This document shows, piece after piece, positions 42,471 to 51,518 of a DNA stretch of 64,000 bases. The notes beneath the pieces were generated by a model. It worked only from the letters and a program-made list of their open reading frames with translations, was not told the DNA's origin and ran no database searches. Within the stretch, counting starts at the first letter, position 1. Each line of letters begins with the position of its first letter. Source of the DNA: Actinomadura macra NBRC 14102 (GTDB lineage: Bacteria > Actinomycetota > Actinomycetes > Streptosporangiales > Streptosporangiaceae); contig NZ_BCQT01000024.1 in the NCBI RefSeq assembly GCF_001552215.1, positions 1 through 64,000 of the forward strand. The letters run 5' to 3'. The position numbers were made by a program, and so were the translations under genes.

Positions 42471-43822
42471 GGAACCGGCTCGTCGCGACGTTCACCGTGC
42501 TGATCGTCCTGGTGATCACGGCGCTGGCGGTGCCGCTGGGGTTCGCCTACGCCTCGCACCGTGCGAATCGGCTGCTGCTCGACCGGCGCGCGGACGCGAC
42601 GCGGTTCGCGGAGCTGGCCGACCGGGCCGCGCGGGAGGGCGACCGGAGCGTGCTCGTCCCGGAGGTCGCCCGGTACGCCGAGCTGTACGGGGCCGCGGTG
42701 CGGATCCGTGACCGGGACGGGGCGCTCGTCGCCGAGGCGGGCCGGATGGACGTCAACGACGACGCGGCGACCCGCACCGCGCTCTCGGGGCGGACGACCG
42801 AGGACCTGCCACCGCTCGGCCCGTTCGGCCCCCGCGCGGTGCTGATCGCCGAGCCCGCCGGGCGGGACGCGCAACTGTCGGGCGCGGTGCTGTTGCTGGC
42901 GCCGACCGAGCGGGCGCGCCGCGACATCGGGCTGGTCTGGGCGGCGCTGGGGCTGGGCGCGCTGGCGGTCCTCGGCTGCTCGACGCTCGCGGCCCGCGGG
43001 CTCGCCCGGTGGATCCTGCGCCCGGTCACCGAGCTGGACCACACCACCGGGGAGATCACCGAGGGTCGTCTGGAGGCCCGCGTCGACCCCGCCGTGGGCC
43101 CCGCGGAGCTACGCCGGCTCAAGGGCCGGTTCAACGCGATGGCGGACGCGGTGGCGGCGGCGATGGAGCGTCAGCGGACCTTCGTCGCCGACGCCTCGCA
43201 CGGGCTCCGCACCCCGTTGACCGTCCTGTCGCTGCGGCTGGAGAACCTCCACCCGCACCTGCACGCGGCGGGCGCGCGCGAGCACGAGGAGGCGATGGCC
43301 GAGATCGACCGGCTCGGCGCCCTCGTGGACGACATGCTCGCCCTGGCCCGCGTCGAGTCCGGTACCGTCGCCCGCGACGTCGACGCGGTCGCCGAGTTGC
43401 GGCCCCGGCTGGCGGTCTGGCAGGAGGTGTTCGCCGCGAAGGGGCTGACCCTGTCCGTGGACCTACCGGAGTCGCGCCACGTCCACGCCGTGCCGGACGC
43501 GGTCGCCCGCATCGCCGACACCGCTCTGGACAACGCGCACAAGTTCGTCCCCGCGGGCGGCACGGTCATGGTGAGCCTGGACGGGACCGTCCTGCGCGTC
43601 GCCGACGACGGCCCCGGCCTCCCGGAGGCGGGCCGGGCCGAGGCCACGTCCCGTTTCTGGCGGTCGGCCGACCATGCGAACGTCCCCGGCAGCGGTCTCG
43701 GCCTGGCCATCGCCGCCGAGCTCGCCGGGTCCTGCGGCGGCACCCTGCACCTGCTCCCCCACACCCCGTCCGGCCTGATCGTCGAGCTCCGTCTCCGCGC
43801 CGCAGGCTCCGGTCAGCCGTAG
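42467..43822 (+). CDS. Membrane sensor histidine kinase
   Basis: A 451-residue kinase: N-terminal TM helix (about 7-27), a periplasmic domain of about 120 residues, a second TM (about 150-172), HAMP (LARWILRPVTELD), H-box with phosphorylated His in FVADASHGLRTPL, N-box (DTALDNAHKF) and G-boxes (VADDGPGL, GSGLGLAIA). It pairs with the overlapping response regulator. The last 10 nt overlap the convergent TAXI gene. Confidence 0.93.
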   Translation: MRNRLVATFTVLIVLVITALAVPLGFAYASHRANRLLLDRRADATRFAELADRAAREGDRSVLVPEVARYAELYGAAVRIRDRDGALVAEAGRMDVNDDAATRTALSGRTTEDLPPLGPFGPRAVLIAEPAGRDAQLSGAVLLLAPTERARRDIGLVWAALGLGALAVLGCSTLAARGLARWILRPVTELDHTTGEITEGRLEARVDPAVGPAELRRLKGRFNAMADAVAAAMERQRTFVADASHGLRTPLTVLSLRLENLHPHLHAAGAREHEEAMAEIDRLGALVDDMLALARVESGTVARDVDAVAELRPRLAVWQEVFAAKGLTLSVDLPESRHVHAVPDAVARIADTALDNAHKFVPAGGTVMVSLDGTVLRVADDGPGLPEAGRAEATSRFWRSADHANVPGSGLGLAIAAELAGSCGGTLHLLPHTPSGLIVELRLRAAGSGQP

Positions 43823-44739
43823 ACGGAGCGGTAGTAGCGGGCGGCACCCGGGTGCAGGGGCACGGCGCCGGTCCCGATGGCGTAGCGCCGGTCGAGACGG
43901 CCGCCGGGAGCGTCGGGCGCCTCCAGCCGGTCCCGGCCGGCGAACAGGATCTTGGTGACGGTGAACGCGACGTCCCCGGGCAGGGACACGCGGCACACCA
44001 GATAGCTCGGCGTCCCGACGGTCGGGACGGGCCGTCCACCCCCGTACTCCCCTGCCGGGACCTCGGCCATCTCGTACACCGGGCCGTGCGCGCGGCGGAG
44101 CGGCGCCACGAGCCCGCCGAGTGCGAGCAGCCGGACCGGGGTCGTCCGCGCGAACGCGTCCAGTGCCGGGGTCGGCACCCCTCCCGACCAGAAGAACGCC
44201 GCCACGCCGCCCGCCCGCAGCGCCCGCATCGACGCGTCCAGCCCGAGGGTGGACGTGCGGGCGGGTTCGGTGAGGCGGGCCGCCGCCAGCACCCGCCCGG
44301 CGGTCACCGCCGTGCCCGACAGCGCTGCGCCGATCGAGACCCGCCGCCCGGCCAGGTCCGCGGCCGACCGGACCGGCGAGCCCGCGGGCACCACCGCATG
44401 GACGTAGTTCATGTACATCCGGGCGAGCGCGGCCACCGGCCGGCGTTCGACACGGACGGCCCGGTCGGCGCTGTCGGCCAGCGCGAACCCCAGCTCGGCA
44501 CGCCCGCCCGCGAGCATCGCCAGGTTCTCCACACTGGCGGCGGTCCGCAGCACCGTCGCGTCCAGGCCGCCGCGATGCAGTTCGGCCGCGAACCGCTCGC
44601 CCAGCACCTCGTAGGCGCCGCCCGCTTCGCCGGTGGCGAGCCTCAGCCGCGCCCGGACCCCGGGAGCGCCGGAGCAGCCCGCCACCGTGGCCGGGAGACC
44701 GGCCGCAAGCAGCAGGACCGTCCTGCGGGTGGGCCACAC
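43813..44739 (-). CDS. TAXI-family solute-binding lipoprotein
   Basis: A 308-residue exported protein with a lipobox (ATVAGC) after a twin-arginine-like start (MWPTRRTVLLLAAGLP). The body matches TAXI proteins of TRAP systems: LATGEAGGAYEVLGERFA, ENLAMLAGGRAELGFALAD and PLHPGAARYYR at the end. No TRAP membrane subunits (DctM/DctQ fused) are in the window. It converges on the histidine kinase gene, suggesting that it presents an organic acid to the kinase or serves a distant transporter. Start GTG at 44739. Confidence 0.87.
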   Translation of the reverse strand: MWPTRRTVLLLAAGLPATVAGCSGAPGVRARLRLATGEAGGAYEVLGERFAAELHRGGLDATVLRTAASVENLAMLAGGRAELGFALADSADRAVRVERRPVAALARMYMNYVHAVVPAGSPVRSAADLAGRRVSIGAALSGTAVTAGRVLAAARLTEPARTSTLGLDASMRALRAGGVAAFFWSGGVPTPALDAFARTTPVRLLALGGLVAPLRRAHGPVYEMAEVPAGEYGGGRPVPTVGTPSYLVCRVSLPGDVAFTVTKILFAGRDRLEAPDAPGGRLDRRYAIGTGAVPLHPGAARYYRSVYG

Positions 44740-44803
44740 GAACCCACGCTATCCACTCGGCCGGACGCGCGGCCGCCCGGTCTGATGCCCTGTCCGCCGA
44801 GGG

Positions 44804-45598
44804 TCAGTCGAACCGCGCCGGGCGCTTCTCGCGCAGTGCCGCCACGCCTTCGCGCACGTCCGGGCCGGTGAATCCGAAGAACTCCATCGCCAGGGACGCA
44901 TCAAACGTCGGCCCCGCGAGCCGCAGCCAGTTGTTCAGCGCGTGCTTGGTGAACGACAGGGCCTCCGCGGGCCCGGCGGCAAGCCGTCCCGCGATCTCCA
45001 GCGCGCGGTCGTGCACCTCGGCGTCGTCCACGCACAGCGAGACCAGCCCGATCCGCTCCGCCTCCTCGCCGGTCAGGACGTCGTTGAGCAGCAGGTAGTA
45101 CTTGGCCTTGGCCAGCCCGCACAGCAGCGGCCACACGATCGCCGCGTGGTCGCCCGCCGCCACCCCGAGCCGCGTGTGCCCATCGATGATCTTCGCGGTG
45201 CGACCGGCCACCGAGATGTCGGCCAGCAAGGCCACCGCCAGGCCCGCCCCCACCGCCGGGCCCTGGACGGCGCTGACCACCGGCTTGGAGCAGTTCAGCA
45301 CGTTCATGACGATGTCGCGCGCCTCGCGCAGGATCCGCCGTCGCGCGGCGTGGTCCTCCATCATCTGCTCGATCATGGCCAGGTCTCCGCCCGCGGAGAA
45401 CGCGCCGCCCTCGCCGCGCACGACCACCGCGCGCACGCGGTCGTCGGCGTCGGCGTCCCGCCAGATCTCCGCCAGCTCCCGGTGGCCCACGGCGTCGACG
45501 GCGTTGAGCCTGCCCGGGGTGCTGATCGTGACCCGCAGTACCCCGGCCGCCGCCCAGTCGATCTTCAGCCGTTCGTACGCCTCGTATCCGCCGCTCAT
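44804..45598 (-). CDS. Enoyl-CoA hydratase/isomerase family protein
   Basis: A 264-residue crotonase-fold protein. Oxyanion-hole segments GAFSAGGDLAMIEQM and GPAVGAGLAVALLADISVA are present. The second catalytic Glu position of true hydratases is not clear: the sequence after the second segment reads RLGVAAGDHAAIVWP, with Asp/His instead, as in diverged members. Exact activity is therefore open. ATG at 45598 follows GGGAGG and overlaps the upstream hydrolase stop by 4 nt. Confidence 0.88.
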   Translation of the reverse strand: MSGGYEAYERLKIDWAAAGVLRVTISTPGRLNAVDAVGHRELAEIWRDADADDRVRAVVVRGEGGAFSAGGDLAMIEQMMEDHAARRRILREARDIVMNVLNCSKPVVSAVQGPAVGAGLAVALLADISVAGRTAKIIDGHTRLGVAAGDHAAIVWPLLCGLAKAKYYLLLNDVLTGEEAERIGLVSLCVDDAEVHDRALEIAGRLAAGPAEALSFTKHALNNWLRLAGPTFDASLAMEFFGFTGPDVREGVAALREKRPARFD

Positions 45599-46554
45599 GG
45601 TGTCGTTCCCTCCCGCCTCGGGCCGCGCAATGCCGCGCGCAATCGTCGCACAGCGAACGCCATGGCCTCGGCACCGGCGTCGAAGACCTCGGGGAGCAGG
45701 AAGAACGAGTGGACCACGCCGTCGTAGCGGCGCAGCTCCACCGGGACGCCCGCCGCCGCCAGCCGCCGGGCGTACGCCTCGCCTTCGTCGCGCAGGATGT
45801 CGTACTCGGCGGTGATCACGGTGGCGGGCGCGGCGCCGTCGAGGGCGGGTGCCCGGAGCGGGGCCAGGCGCGGGTCGGCGTCGTCGGCGCCGGCCCGGTA
45901 AAGGCGCATGAAGCGGGCGAGGGTCGCGGCGTCCAGCCCGTACCCGGAGCCGTACTCGGCCCAGCTGGGGGTGTCCATCGCCGTGTCCGTCACCGGATAG
46001 ACGAGCAGCTGGTGCGCCAGGTGGACGCCGCGCTCGCGGGCCAGCAGCGCGGTGGCCGCGGCAAGGTTGCCACCGGCGCTGTCGCCCGCCACCGCGACGG
46101 CGCCGGGGAGGACGCGGTGCCGGTGCGGCTCGCGGGCCACCGAGGCGACGACCGCCCACGCGTCGTCCACGGCCGCGGGGAAGGGGTCCTCCGGCGCCAG
46201 CCGGTAACCGACGTTGAACACCGCGCATTCCGCTCCCGCCGCCAACTCGCGGCACGCGGCGTCCACGTTGTCGACCCCGCCGAGCACCCACCCGCCGCCG
46301 TGCAGGTAGACCACCGCCGGAAGCGGGCCCCGGCCGACGGGCCACGGCCGGTACACGCGCACCGGCACGGGCCCGCCGGGTCCGGGAACCGACACGTCCG
46401 ACACATGCGGCAATTCGCGGCGCCGGGCGGGGAACGCCGCGCCGATCCTGCTCCGCATCTCCTCGATCGTGGGCTCGCCGCCGGCGTCCTCCCCCGCCGC
46501 CGTCCAGGACGCGAGCAGTTCCAGGAAGTCCTCGGTCTGCGGGTGCAGGGGCAT
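45595..46554 (-). CDS. Alpha/beta hydrolase, HSL (hormone-sensitive lipase) type
   Basis: A 319-residue esterase with the HSL oxyanion motif YLHGGGWVLGG, nucleophile elbow GDSAGGNLA, Asp in TAEYDILRDEGE and His in DGVVHSFFLLP. It belongs to a three-gene minus-strand set: amidotransferase-like gene, this hydrolase, enoyl-CoA hydratase, with gaps of 1 nt and an overlap of 4 nt. Substrate unknown; it probably cleaves a short acyl ester. Confidence 0.9.
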   Translation of the reverse strand: MPLHPQTEDFLELLASWTAAGEDAGGEPTIEEMRSRIGAAFPARRRELPHVSDVSVPGPGGPVPVRVYRPWPVGRGPLPAVVYLHGGGWVLGGVDNVDAACRELAAGAECAVFNVGYRLAPEDPFPAAVDDAWAVVASVAREPHRHRVLPGAVAVAGDSAGGNLAAATALLARERGVHLAHQLLVYPVTDTAMDTPSWAEYGSGYGLDAATLARFMRLYRAGADDADPRLAPLRAPALDGAAPATVITAEYDILRDEGEAYARRLAAAGVPVELRRYDGVVHSFFLLPEVFDAGAEAMAFAVRRLRAALRGPRREGTTP

Positions 46555-46555
46555 C

Positions 46556-47305
46556 TCAGCGCCCGGCGGCCTCGGCCACCAGCGCCTCGAACAGGCGCTT
46601 GTCCTCCCCCTCCTCGGGATGCCACTGGACGCCCAGCCCGAACCGGTGGCCCTGCAGCTCGACGGCCTCCACGACCTGGTCCTCCGCCCACGCGACCGCC
46701 GACAGTCCCTTGCCGAGCCGGCTCACCGCCTGGTGGTGGGAGGTGGGCACGTCGGACGAATCGCCGAGGATCTTCCCGACCGTGCTGGTCGTGCTGAGCC
46801 GCACGCGGTGCGAGCCGACGATCCCGGTCTGCGGCGCGTGCCCCTCGTGCCCGACCGCCTCCGGCAGGTACTGGATGAGGGCGCCGCCGCGCGCCACGTT
46901 CAGCACCTGCATCCCCCGGCTGATCGCCAGGAACGGCAGGTCGGCGTCCACCGCCGCGCGGATCAGCGCCAGCTCGAACCGGTCGCGCTGCGGCTGCGGC
47001 GGCCCGGTCTCGGCGTGCCGGACGGCGCCGTACAACTCCGGGTCGAGATCACCGCCGCCCGCGAGGACGAGCCCGTCCAGCCGGGAGACCAGGACCTCCA
47101 GCCCGCGCAGGCTCGCGGTGGGCGGCAGCATGACCGGGACGCCGCCGGCACGCTCGACCGAGCGCAGGTACGGCGCCGGCAGCAGCGCGGCCTCGCGCAC
47201 CCAGGCCTCCCAACGGGCCGGCTCCTGGTACGCGGTGACGCCGATCAGCGGCGGGCCGCCGTGCGCGGCGCCGGGGCCTGGGGCCCCTCGGATCGCCTCA
47301 GACAT
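46556..47305 (-). CDS. Class I amidotransferase-like protein (PuuD/peptidase C26) with Cys-to-Ser nucleophile
   Basis: A 249-residue protein resembling gamma-glutamyl-GABA hydrolase PuuD: LVLAGGGDLDPELYG, then the nucleophile strand reads FLAISRGMQVLNV where relatives have GICRGMQ. The codon is AGC, so the catalytic Cys is Ser. The His-Glu pair of the triad is kept (GVQWHPEEGED). Activity by a serine nucleophile, binding-only function or loss of function are all possible. ATG at 47305 has GAGGGGAA upstream. It leads the three-gene set. Confidence 0.88.
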   Translation of the reverse strand: MSEAIRGAPGPGAAHGGPPLIGVTAYQEPARWEAWVREAALLPAPYLRSVERAGGVPVMLPPTASLRGLEVLVSRLDGLVLAGGGDLDPELYGAVRHAETGPPQPQRDRFELALIRAAVDADLPFLAISRGMQVLNVARGGALIQYLPEAVGHEGHAPQTGIVGSHRVRLSTTSTVGKILGDSSDVPTSHHQAVSRLGKGLSAVAWAEDQVVEAVELQGHRFGLGVQWHPEEGEDKRLFEALVAEAAGR

Positions 47306-47835
47306 GCGTGGTTCCCCTCTGCAGTGCTCCTGGCCGCGGTCCGGTCACACTATGTGGTGATTACCCCGTTTTGCGAGGTCACCCCGCACACCGCAGCCCC
47401 CCTCGGACCGTCTCGTCCCTCTGGCCCCCTCTCAGCAGCTTGCCCCAACCCCCCGATCCGCGCAGTCCGAATCATTCCACCGGGGAGGAGATCCCTCCTC
47501 CGGCACGCAGGCCGGTTCCGGCCGGTTCCGGGGCTGCGCCCACCACCCCGCGCCGGCGCGAAAAACCCCGAAGGCGCAGGAGCTTCCGACTACTCCAACC
47601 CTTCTTAAAGCGATCTATCCCACTCTTTCAGTACTGATCAGTATTCATCTACTTTGCCGGAATTATTCCCATCACAGGGAATTATGAAATGATTACTCTT
47701 CGTCAATAAGGTCGTGGATTGCGGTGAATCGGTTGAGGACCTGCGGGTACCGGTGCGAGAATCTCATGAAGTCGGGCAGCCGCTGCCACGATCGGCGGGC
47801 CCCTCCCTCGAACCCCAAGGGGGCGAGCTTGACAA
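47306..47835. promoter_or_regulatory. Divergent intergenic region upstream of flavohemoglobin
   Basis: 530 nt without a supported gene. The last 200 nt are AT-rich. TACTGATCAGTA (47632-47643) is a perfect 12-bp palindrome, followed by TATTCATCTAC, which resembles one half of an NsrR site. Either could be the nitric-oxide- or stress-responsive operator of the flavohemoglobin gene. Neither can be proved by eye. Confidence 0.4.
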
Positions 47836-49005
47836 ATGTCACTGGAACCCCGAACCATCAAAGAGACATTCACCCGACTGGAATGCGAACCCGATAAGTC
47901 CGCGGGCTATTTCTACGGCCGCCTCTTCGCCGAGAATCCGCGGCTGCGCCCGCTCTTCCCACCCGCGATGGACTCCCAGCGCGATCGGCTCTTCCACGCC
48001 CTCACCAGGATCGTGTGGAGCCAGGACAGCCCCGCCGAACTGGCCGCCTACCTCGCCCGCCTCGGCCAGGGGCACCGCAGGTTCGGGGTCCTCCCCGAGC
48101 ACTACCCCGCGGTCGGTGCGGCGCTGATCGCGACGTTGCGCCGGTTCGCCGCCGATGTCTGGAGCCCCGAGGCCGAGGCCGCCTGGACCGCCGCCTACGA
48201 CGCCGCGGCCACCGCCATGATCGAGGCCGCCGAGCAGGAGTCGGAGAACACCCCGCCCTGGTGGGTCGCCGAAGTCGTCGCCCATGACCGCCGCGCCGCC
48301 GACCTCGCGGTGCTCACCCTGCGGCCGGGCCGGCCGCTGCCCTACAGCCCCGGCCAGTACGTGACGGTGCAGACGTCACGCTGGCCCCGCGTCTGGCGGC
48401 CCTACTCGATCGCCAACGCCCCGCGTCCGGACGGGCTGCTGCGCCTGCACGTCCGCGCCCTGCCCGCCGGGTGGGTGAGCGGGGCACTGGTGCGGCACAC
48501 CCGTCCCGGCGACACCGTTCTGCTCGGCCCCGCCAGGGGCGCGATGACGCTGGCCCCGGATTCCGGGCGCGACCTCCTGCTGGTCGCAGGCGGTACCGGC
48601 CTTGCGCCGGCGAAGGCCCTCGTCGAGCAGCTCGCGCTGTCGGGCGGAGGACGCGGCGTCCACCTGCTGGTCGGCGCACGCACCGCACGCGACCTCTACG
48701 ACCTGGCCGATCTGCGCCTCCTGGAGGAGGCCCACCCATGGTTGGAGGTCGTGACCGTGCTGTCGGACGACCCTGTCCTCCTGGAGGCTCCCGATCACGA
48801 GGGCGAGCGCGGCCTCCTGCCCGACGTCTTGGACCGCTTCGGCAGCTGGGACGACCACGACGTCTACGTCGCCGGGCCCACCCCCATGATCCGCCAAACC
48901 GTGACCGCGCTGCAGCGGCTCGGGGTGCCGCTCACCCGCGTCCACCACGACCTGCTCCACACCGAGGACATCCCCGTCCAGGACGGCTCGGCCCCGCCCG
49001 GCTGA
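47836..49005 (+). CDS. hmp: Flavohemoglobin-type nitric oxide dioxygenase
   Basis: A 389-residue three-domain protein. The globin domain (about 1-135) has the B10 Tyr in YFYGRLF (Tyr27) and the proximal His80 in GQGHRRFGV. The FAD domain has RPYSIAN, and the NAD domain has VAGGTGLAPAKAL. Such enzymes oxidise NO to nitrate. The globin domain is slightly shorter than in E. coli Hmp, and the linker starts WWVAEVVAHDRR. ATG at 47836 has only a weak ribosome site. It stands alone behind an AT-rich regulatory region. Confidence 0.92.
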   Translation: MSLEPRTIKETFTRLECEPDKSAGYFYGRLFAENPRLRPLFPPAMDSQRDRLFHALTRIVWSQDSPAELAAYLARLGQGHRRFGVLPEHYPAVGAALIATLRRFAADVWSPEAEAAWTAAYDAAATAMIEAAEQESENTPPWWVAEVVAHDRRAADLAVLTLRPGRPLPYSPGQYVTVQTSRWPRVWRPYSIANAPRPDGLLRLHVRALPAGWVSGALVRHTRPGDTVLLGPARGAMTLAPDSGRDLLLVAGGTGLAPAKALVEQLALSGGGRGVHLLVGARTARDLYDLADLRLLEEAHPWLEVVTVLSDDPVLLEAPDHEGERGLLPDVLDRFGSWDDHDVYVAGPTPMIRQTVTALQRLGVPLTRVHHDLLHTEDIPVQDGSAPPG

Positions 49006-49075
49006 CCCGGCCGGCCCCCCAGCCCGCGTCCACCGGCACCGGTGCGGCCTTCCACTGGCACGGCCGCATGTCGCG

Positions 49076-49870
49076 CTACCGGCCCGCGCGCTCGCGCAGG
49101 AAGGCGCCCGTCGGCTCGTCCGCCGGATAGAACGACTCGATCGCCAGCTCCGCCACGGTGATGTCGACCGGGGTGCCGAACGTCGCGATCGTGCTGAAGA
49201 ACGACAGCTCCCGCCCGTCCGCCCGCATCCGCAGCGGGATGACGACCTCGTTACCCGCCGGCGGCGCCATCGCCTCGCCCACGTCGCCCGGGAAGCTCCG
49301 CAGCTCCCGGTACAGCCGCTCCAGCGACGCGTCCGCCGTCAGCGCCACGTGCCGCCGCACCCGGTCGATCATGTGGGCCCGCCACTCGGCCAGGTTGAGG
49401 ATGTGCCGCGCCATCCCGTCCGGATGCATGCTGAGGCGCAGGACGTTCAGCGGCGGCTCCAGCAGCTCCGCCGGCGCGTCCTCCATGAACAGCGCCGCCG
49501 CGTCGTTGGCGTCGACCAGGTTCCAGAAGCGGTCCACCACCACCGCCGGATACGGCTCGTGCCCGCGCAGCACCTGCCTGAGCGCCGCCCGGACCGAGTC
49601 CATCCTCGGCTCCTCGATCGGCGTCTCCGCGAACACCGGCGCGTAGCCCGCCGCCACCAGCAGCAGGTTCCGGTCGCGCAGCGGCACGTCCAGGTGCTCG
49701 GCGAGCCTCAGCACCATCTCCCGGCTGGGCACCGACCGCCCGGTCTCCACGAAGCTCAGGTGCCGCGTCGACACCTCCGCCTCGGAGGCGAGCTCGAGCT
49801 GACTCAGCCGGCGGCGCTGCCGCCACGCCCGCAGCTGGTCCCCGATCGGCCGCACGTCGCCCAAGGTCAT
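49076..49870 (-). CDS. XRE-family regulator with MmyB-like ligand domain
   Basis: A 264-residue regulator. The HTH is at about 10-65 (LSQLELASEAEVSTRHLSFVE), and the C-terminal half is the MmyB/MLTR-type ligand-binding fold (YPAVVVDRFWNLVDAND, LNVLRLSMHPDGMA). Targets of such regulators are often an adjacent dehydrogenase, but none is divergent here. It is convergent with the flavohemoglobin gene. Confidence 0.9.
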   Translation of the reverse strand: MTLGDVRPIGDQLRAWRQRRRLSQLELASEAEVSTRHLSFVETGRSVPSREMVLRLAEHLDVPLRDRNLLLVAAGYAPVFAETPIEEPRMDSVRAALRQVLRGHEPYPAVVVDRFWNLVDANDAAALFMEDAPAELLEPPLNVLRLSMHPDGMARHILNLAEWRAHMIDRVRRHVALTADASLERLYRELRSFPGDVGEAMAPPAGNEVVIPLRMRADGRELSFFSTIATFGTPVDITVAELAIESFYPADEPTGAFLRERAGR

Positions 49871-50072
49871 CGTCGTCACCACCCCGACGCTACCGGCCAC
49901 GGGTCATCGCGCCGATGACGTCCGAGGTAATGGACGCGCGGGGTGATCGCGAGAATGGAGCCATGTCACCGCGGGAGGGACCGTCGGGTCACCCAGACAC
50001 AGGCCGTCTCGCGCTTCTGATCTTGTGCTATGCCGCCGCCCGCCTTTACATTGTAGATCACCGACCCGGCCG

Positions 50073-50870
50073 TCAGACCTTGCGCCACTGCGGAACCCAG
50101 GCGCCGTCCTCGACCACGTAGTCGCCGAACAGGTCCGGGGCCTCCTTGCGCATCACCTCGCCGATCTTGCCGAAGAGCAGGCGGATCTCCTCCTCGGCGC
50201 CCGGGGCGGTGCGGTTCTCCAGGGTGTGCCGCAGGGTACGAACGTTGGCCGTCCAGACCAGGCCGGTACCGACGCCCTCGGGGGCGAAACGGCGCATGAA
50301 CGAGGTCTTGTGCTTCTTCTCCTTGAAGGGCACGCCCTCGTCGTCCAGACCGAAGTGCCCGGCCATCCAGCCCTGGAACTCCTCCATCTGCTCCAGCATG
50401 GCGGTGGCGCGCTTCATGAGCTCGGGATCGTCGCGGGCCCATTCGGGGAACCAGAACGGGATGTCCTGCAGCCGGACGAACCGCAGCGACTCCTGGGAGA
50501 TGGCGACGCCCGGACGATGCCGGACCAGTTCGTGGGTCAGGACACGGCTGACATTGTGCAGGACGAAGCTGAAGCTGACGTGCTCCAGGACGGAGCCGTG
50601 CAGACTGCGGAGGATGTTCTCCAGATACTGCCCCTGGTCGGTGCGGACCTTGACCACGTTCGGGTTAAGGCCCGGCTCCCAGGAGCGGTAGCACAGCCGA
50701 CCGGCGAACTCCGCGAGGTTCTGCGGGTCGTTCAGCTCGGCGTCGAGATCACCACGGTCGAGCCGCTCCAGCCAGCCCTCCCCGCCCACGTCCCGCAGGT
50801 ACCGGGCGACCTCGTCGTAGTCCAGTTCAGGCCGCGCTACGAGGAATACCTCTGGCTCGACGCTCTTCAC
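50073..50870 (-). CDS. thyX: FAD-dependent thymidylate synthase
   Basis: A 265-residue ThyX, converting dUMP to dTMP with methylenetetrahydrofolate and FAD. The ThyX signature region reads LVRHRPGVAISQESLRF; between RHR and the conserved Ser there are eight residues, where the classical motif is RHR-X7-S. YLENILRSLHGSVLEHVSFSF is the preceding flavin/dUMP helix (key residues His and Glu in HGSVLEH). GTG at 50870 follows GGGGGG. The length is a little above the family mean. Confidence 0.92.
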   Translation of the reverse strand: MKSVEPEVFLVARPELDYDEVARYLRDVGGEGWLERLDRGDLDAELNDPQNLAEFAGRLCYRSWEPGLNPNVVKVRTDQGQYLENILRSLHGSVLEHVSFSFVLHNVSRVLTHELVRHRPGVAISQESLRFVRLQDIPFWFPEWARDDPELMKRATAMLEQMEEFQGWMAGHFGLDDEGVPFKEKKHKTSFMRRFAPEGVGTGLVWTANVRTLRHTLENRTAPGAEEEIRLLFGKIGEVMRKEAPDLFGDYVVEDGAWVPQWRKV

Positions 50871-51032
50871 TCTCGTCCCCCCACCGGGTCGTGTCCGTTC
50901 GCACCATAGGAAACCACCCCGGTGCGGCGGCCGCGACCTCGCCTTCCCGGCGCGGCGTCAGGTGCGTCATGGGGTGACGGTCGTGGGGATATGGCGCAGA
51001 CTGGAGGGGTTCGTCGGGTGGGAAGGGGTCGG

Positions 51033-51518
51033 ATGGACGAGGAGAGCGTGCCGGTGGGGGGAACACATCGGCCGCGACCGGTGCGACCGCTCGGCATCCA
51101 TGAGGGCGGCGGGTGGCGGCTCAAGGTGTACGGAATCACATCGGAGGGCGAGCGCCCACCCGACGAACTGGTCGGAGCGGCGCTGAAGGCGGCGCCCGAG
51201 GCGCTCCCCTCCCCCGCAGTCCTGCGCGGTGGGCCCGACCCGGACCGGTACGGACTGGGGTTCGTGGTGGTCCACCGGGCGGGCGACTTCTGCTTCGTCC
51301 TGTACGACTGGTGGGCGGCCGAGAACGAGATCCACCAGCGGTTGTACTCGGCGCCGCTCGACGCGCCGCAGGAACTGCGGCCGCACCCCACGCCGGCGGT
51401 CTTCTGCGTCTGGGAGGGCGCCGCGGTCGACCACGAGCGCCGCGCCTGGATCGAGCACGTCCTCAAGCGATCGGACGTCCAGGGATACCTGGACGACCGC
51501 TTCGAGGGCCAGGTGTGA
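51033..51518 (+). CDS. Conserved hypothetical protein coupled to a molybdoenzyme
   Basis: A 161-residue soluble protein with many aromatic residues in its second half (FCFVLYDWWAAENEIHQRLY, VFCVWEGAAVDHERRAWIEH). No domain was recognised. ATG at 51033 follows GGAAGGGG. Its stop and the next ATG share one base (TGATG), so it is translated together with the molybdopterin oxidoreductase and may help its assembly or act in the same reaction. Confidence 0.75.
   Translation: MDEESVPVGGTHRPRPVRPLGIHEGGGWRLKVYGITSEGERPPDELVGAALKAAPEALPSPAVLRGGPDPDRYGLGFVVVHRAGDFCFVLYDWWAAENEIHQRLYSAPLDAPQELRPHPTPAVFCVWEGAAVDHERRAWIEHVLKRSDVQGYLDDRFEGQV

Noticed and set aside
49915..50121. 68-codon plus-strand ORF
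   Set aside because: It overlaps the 3' end of thyX, has no ribosome site and no recognisable sequence.
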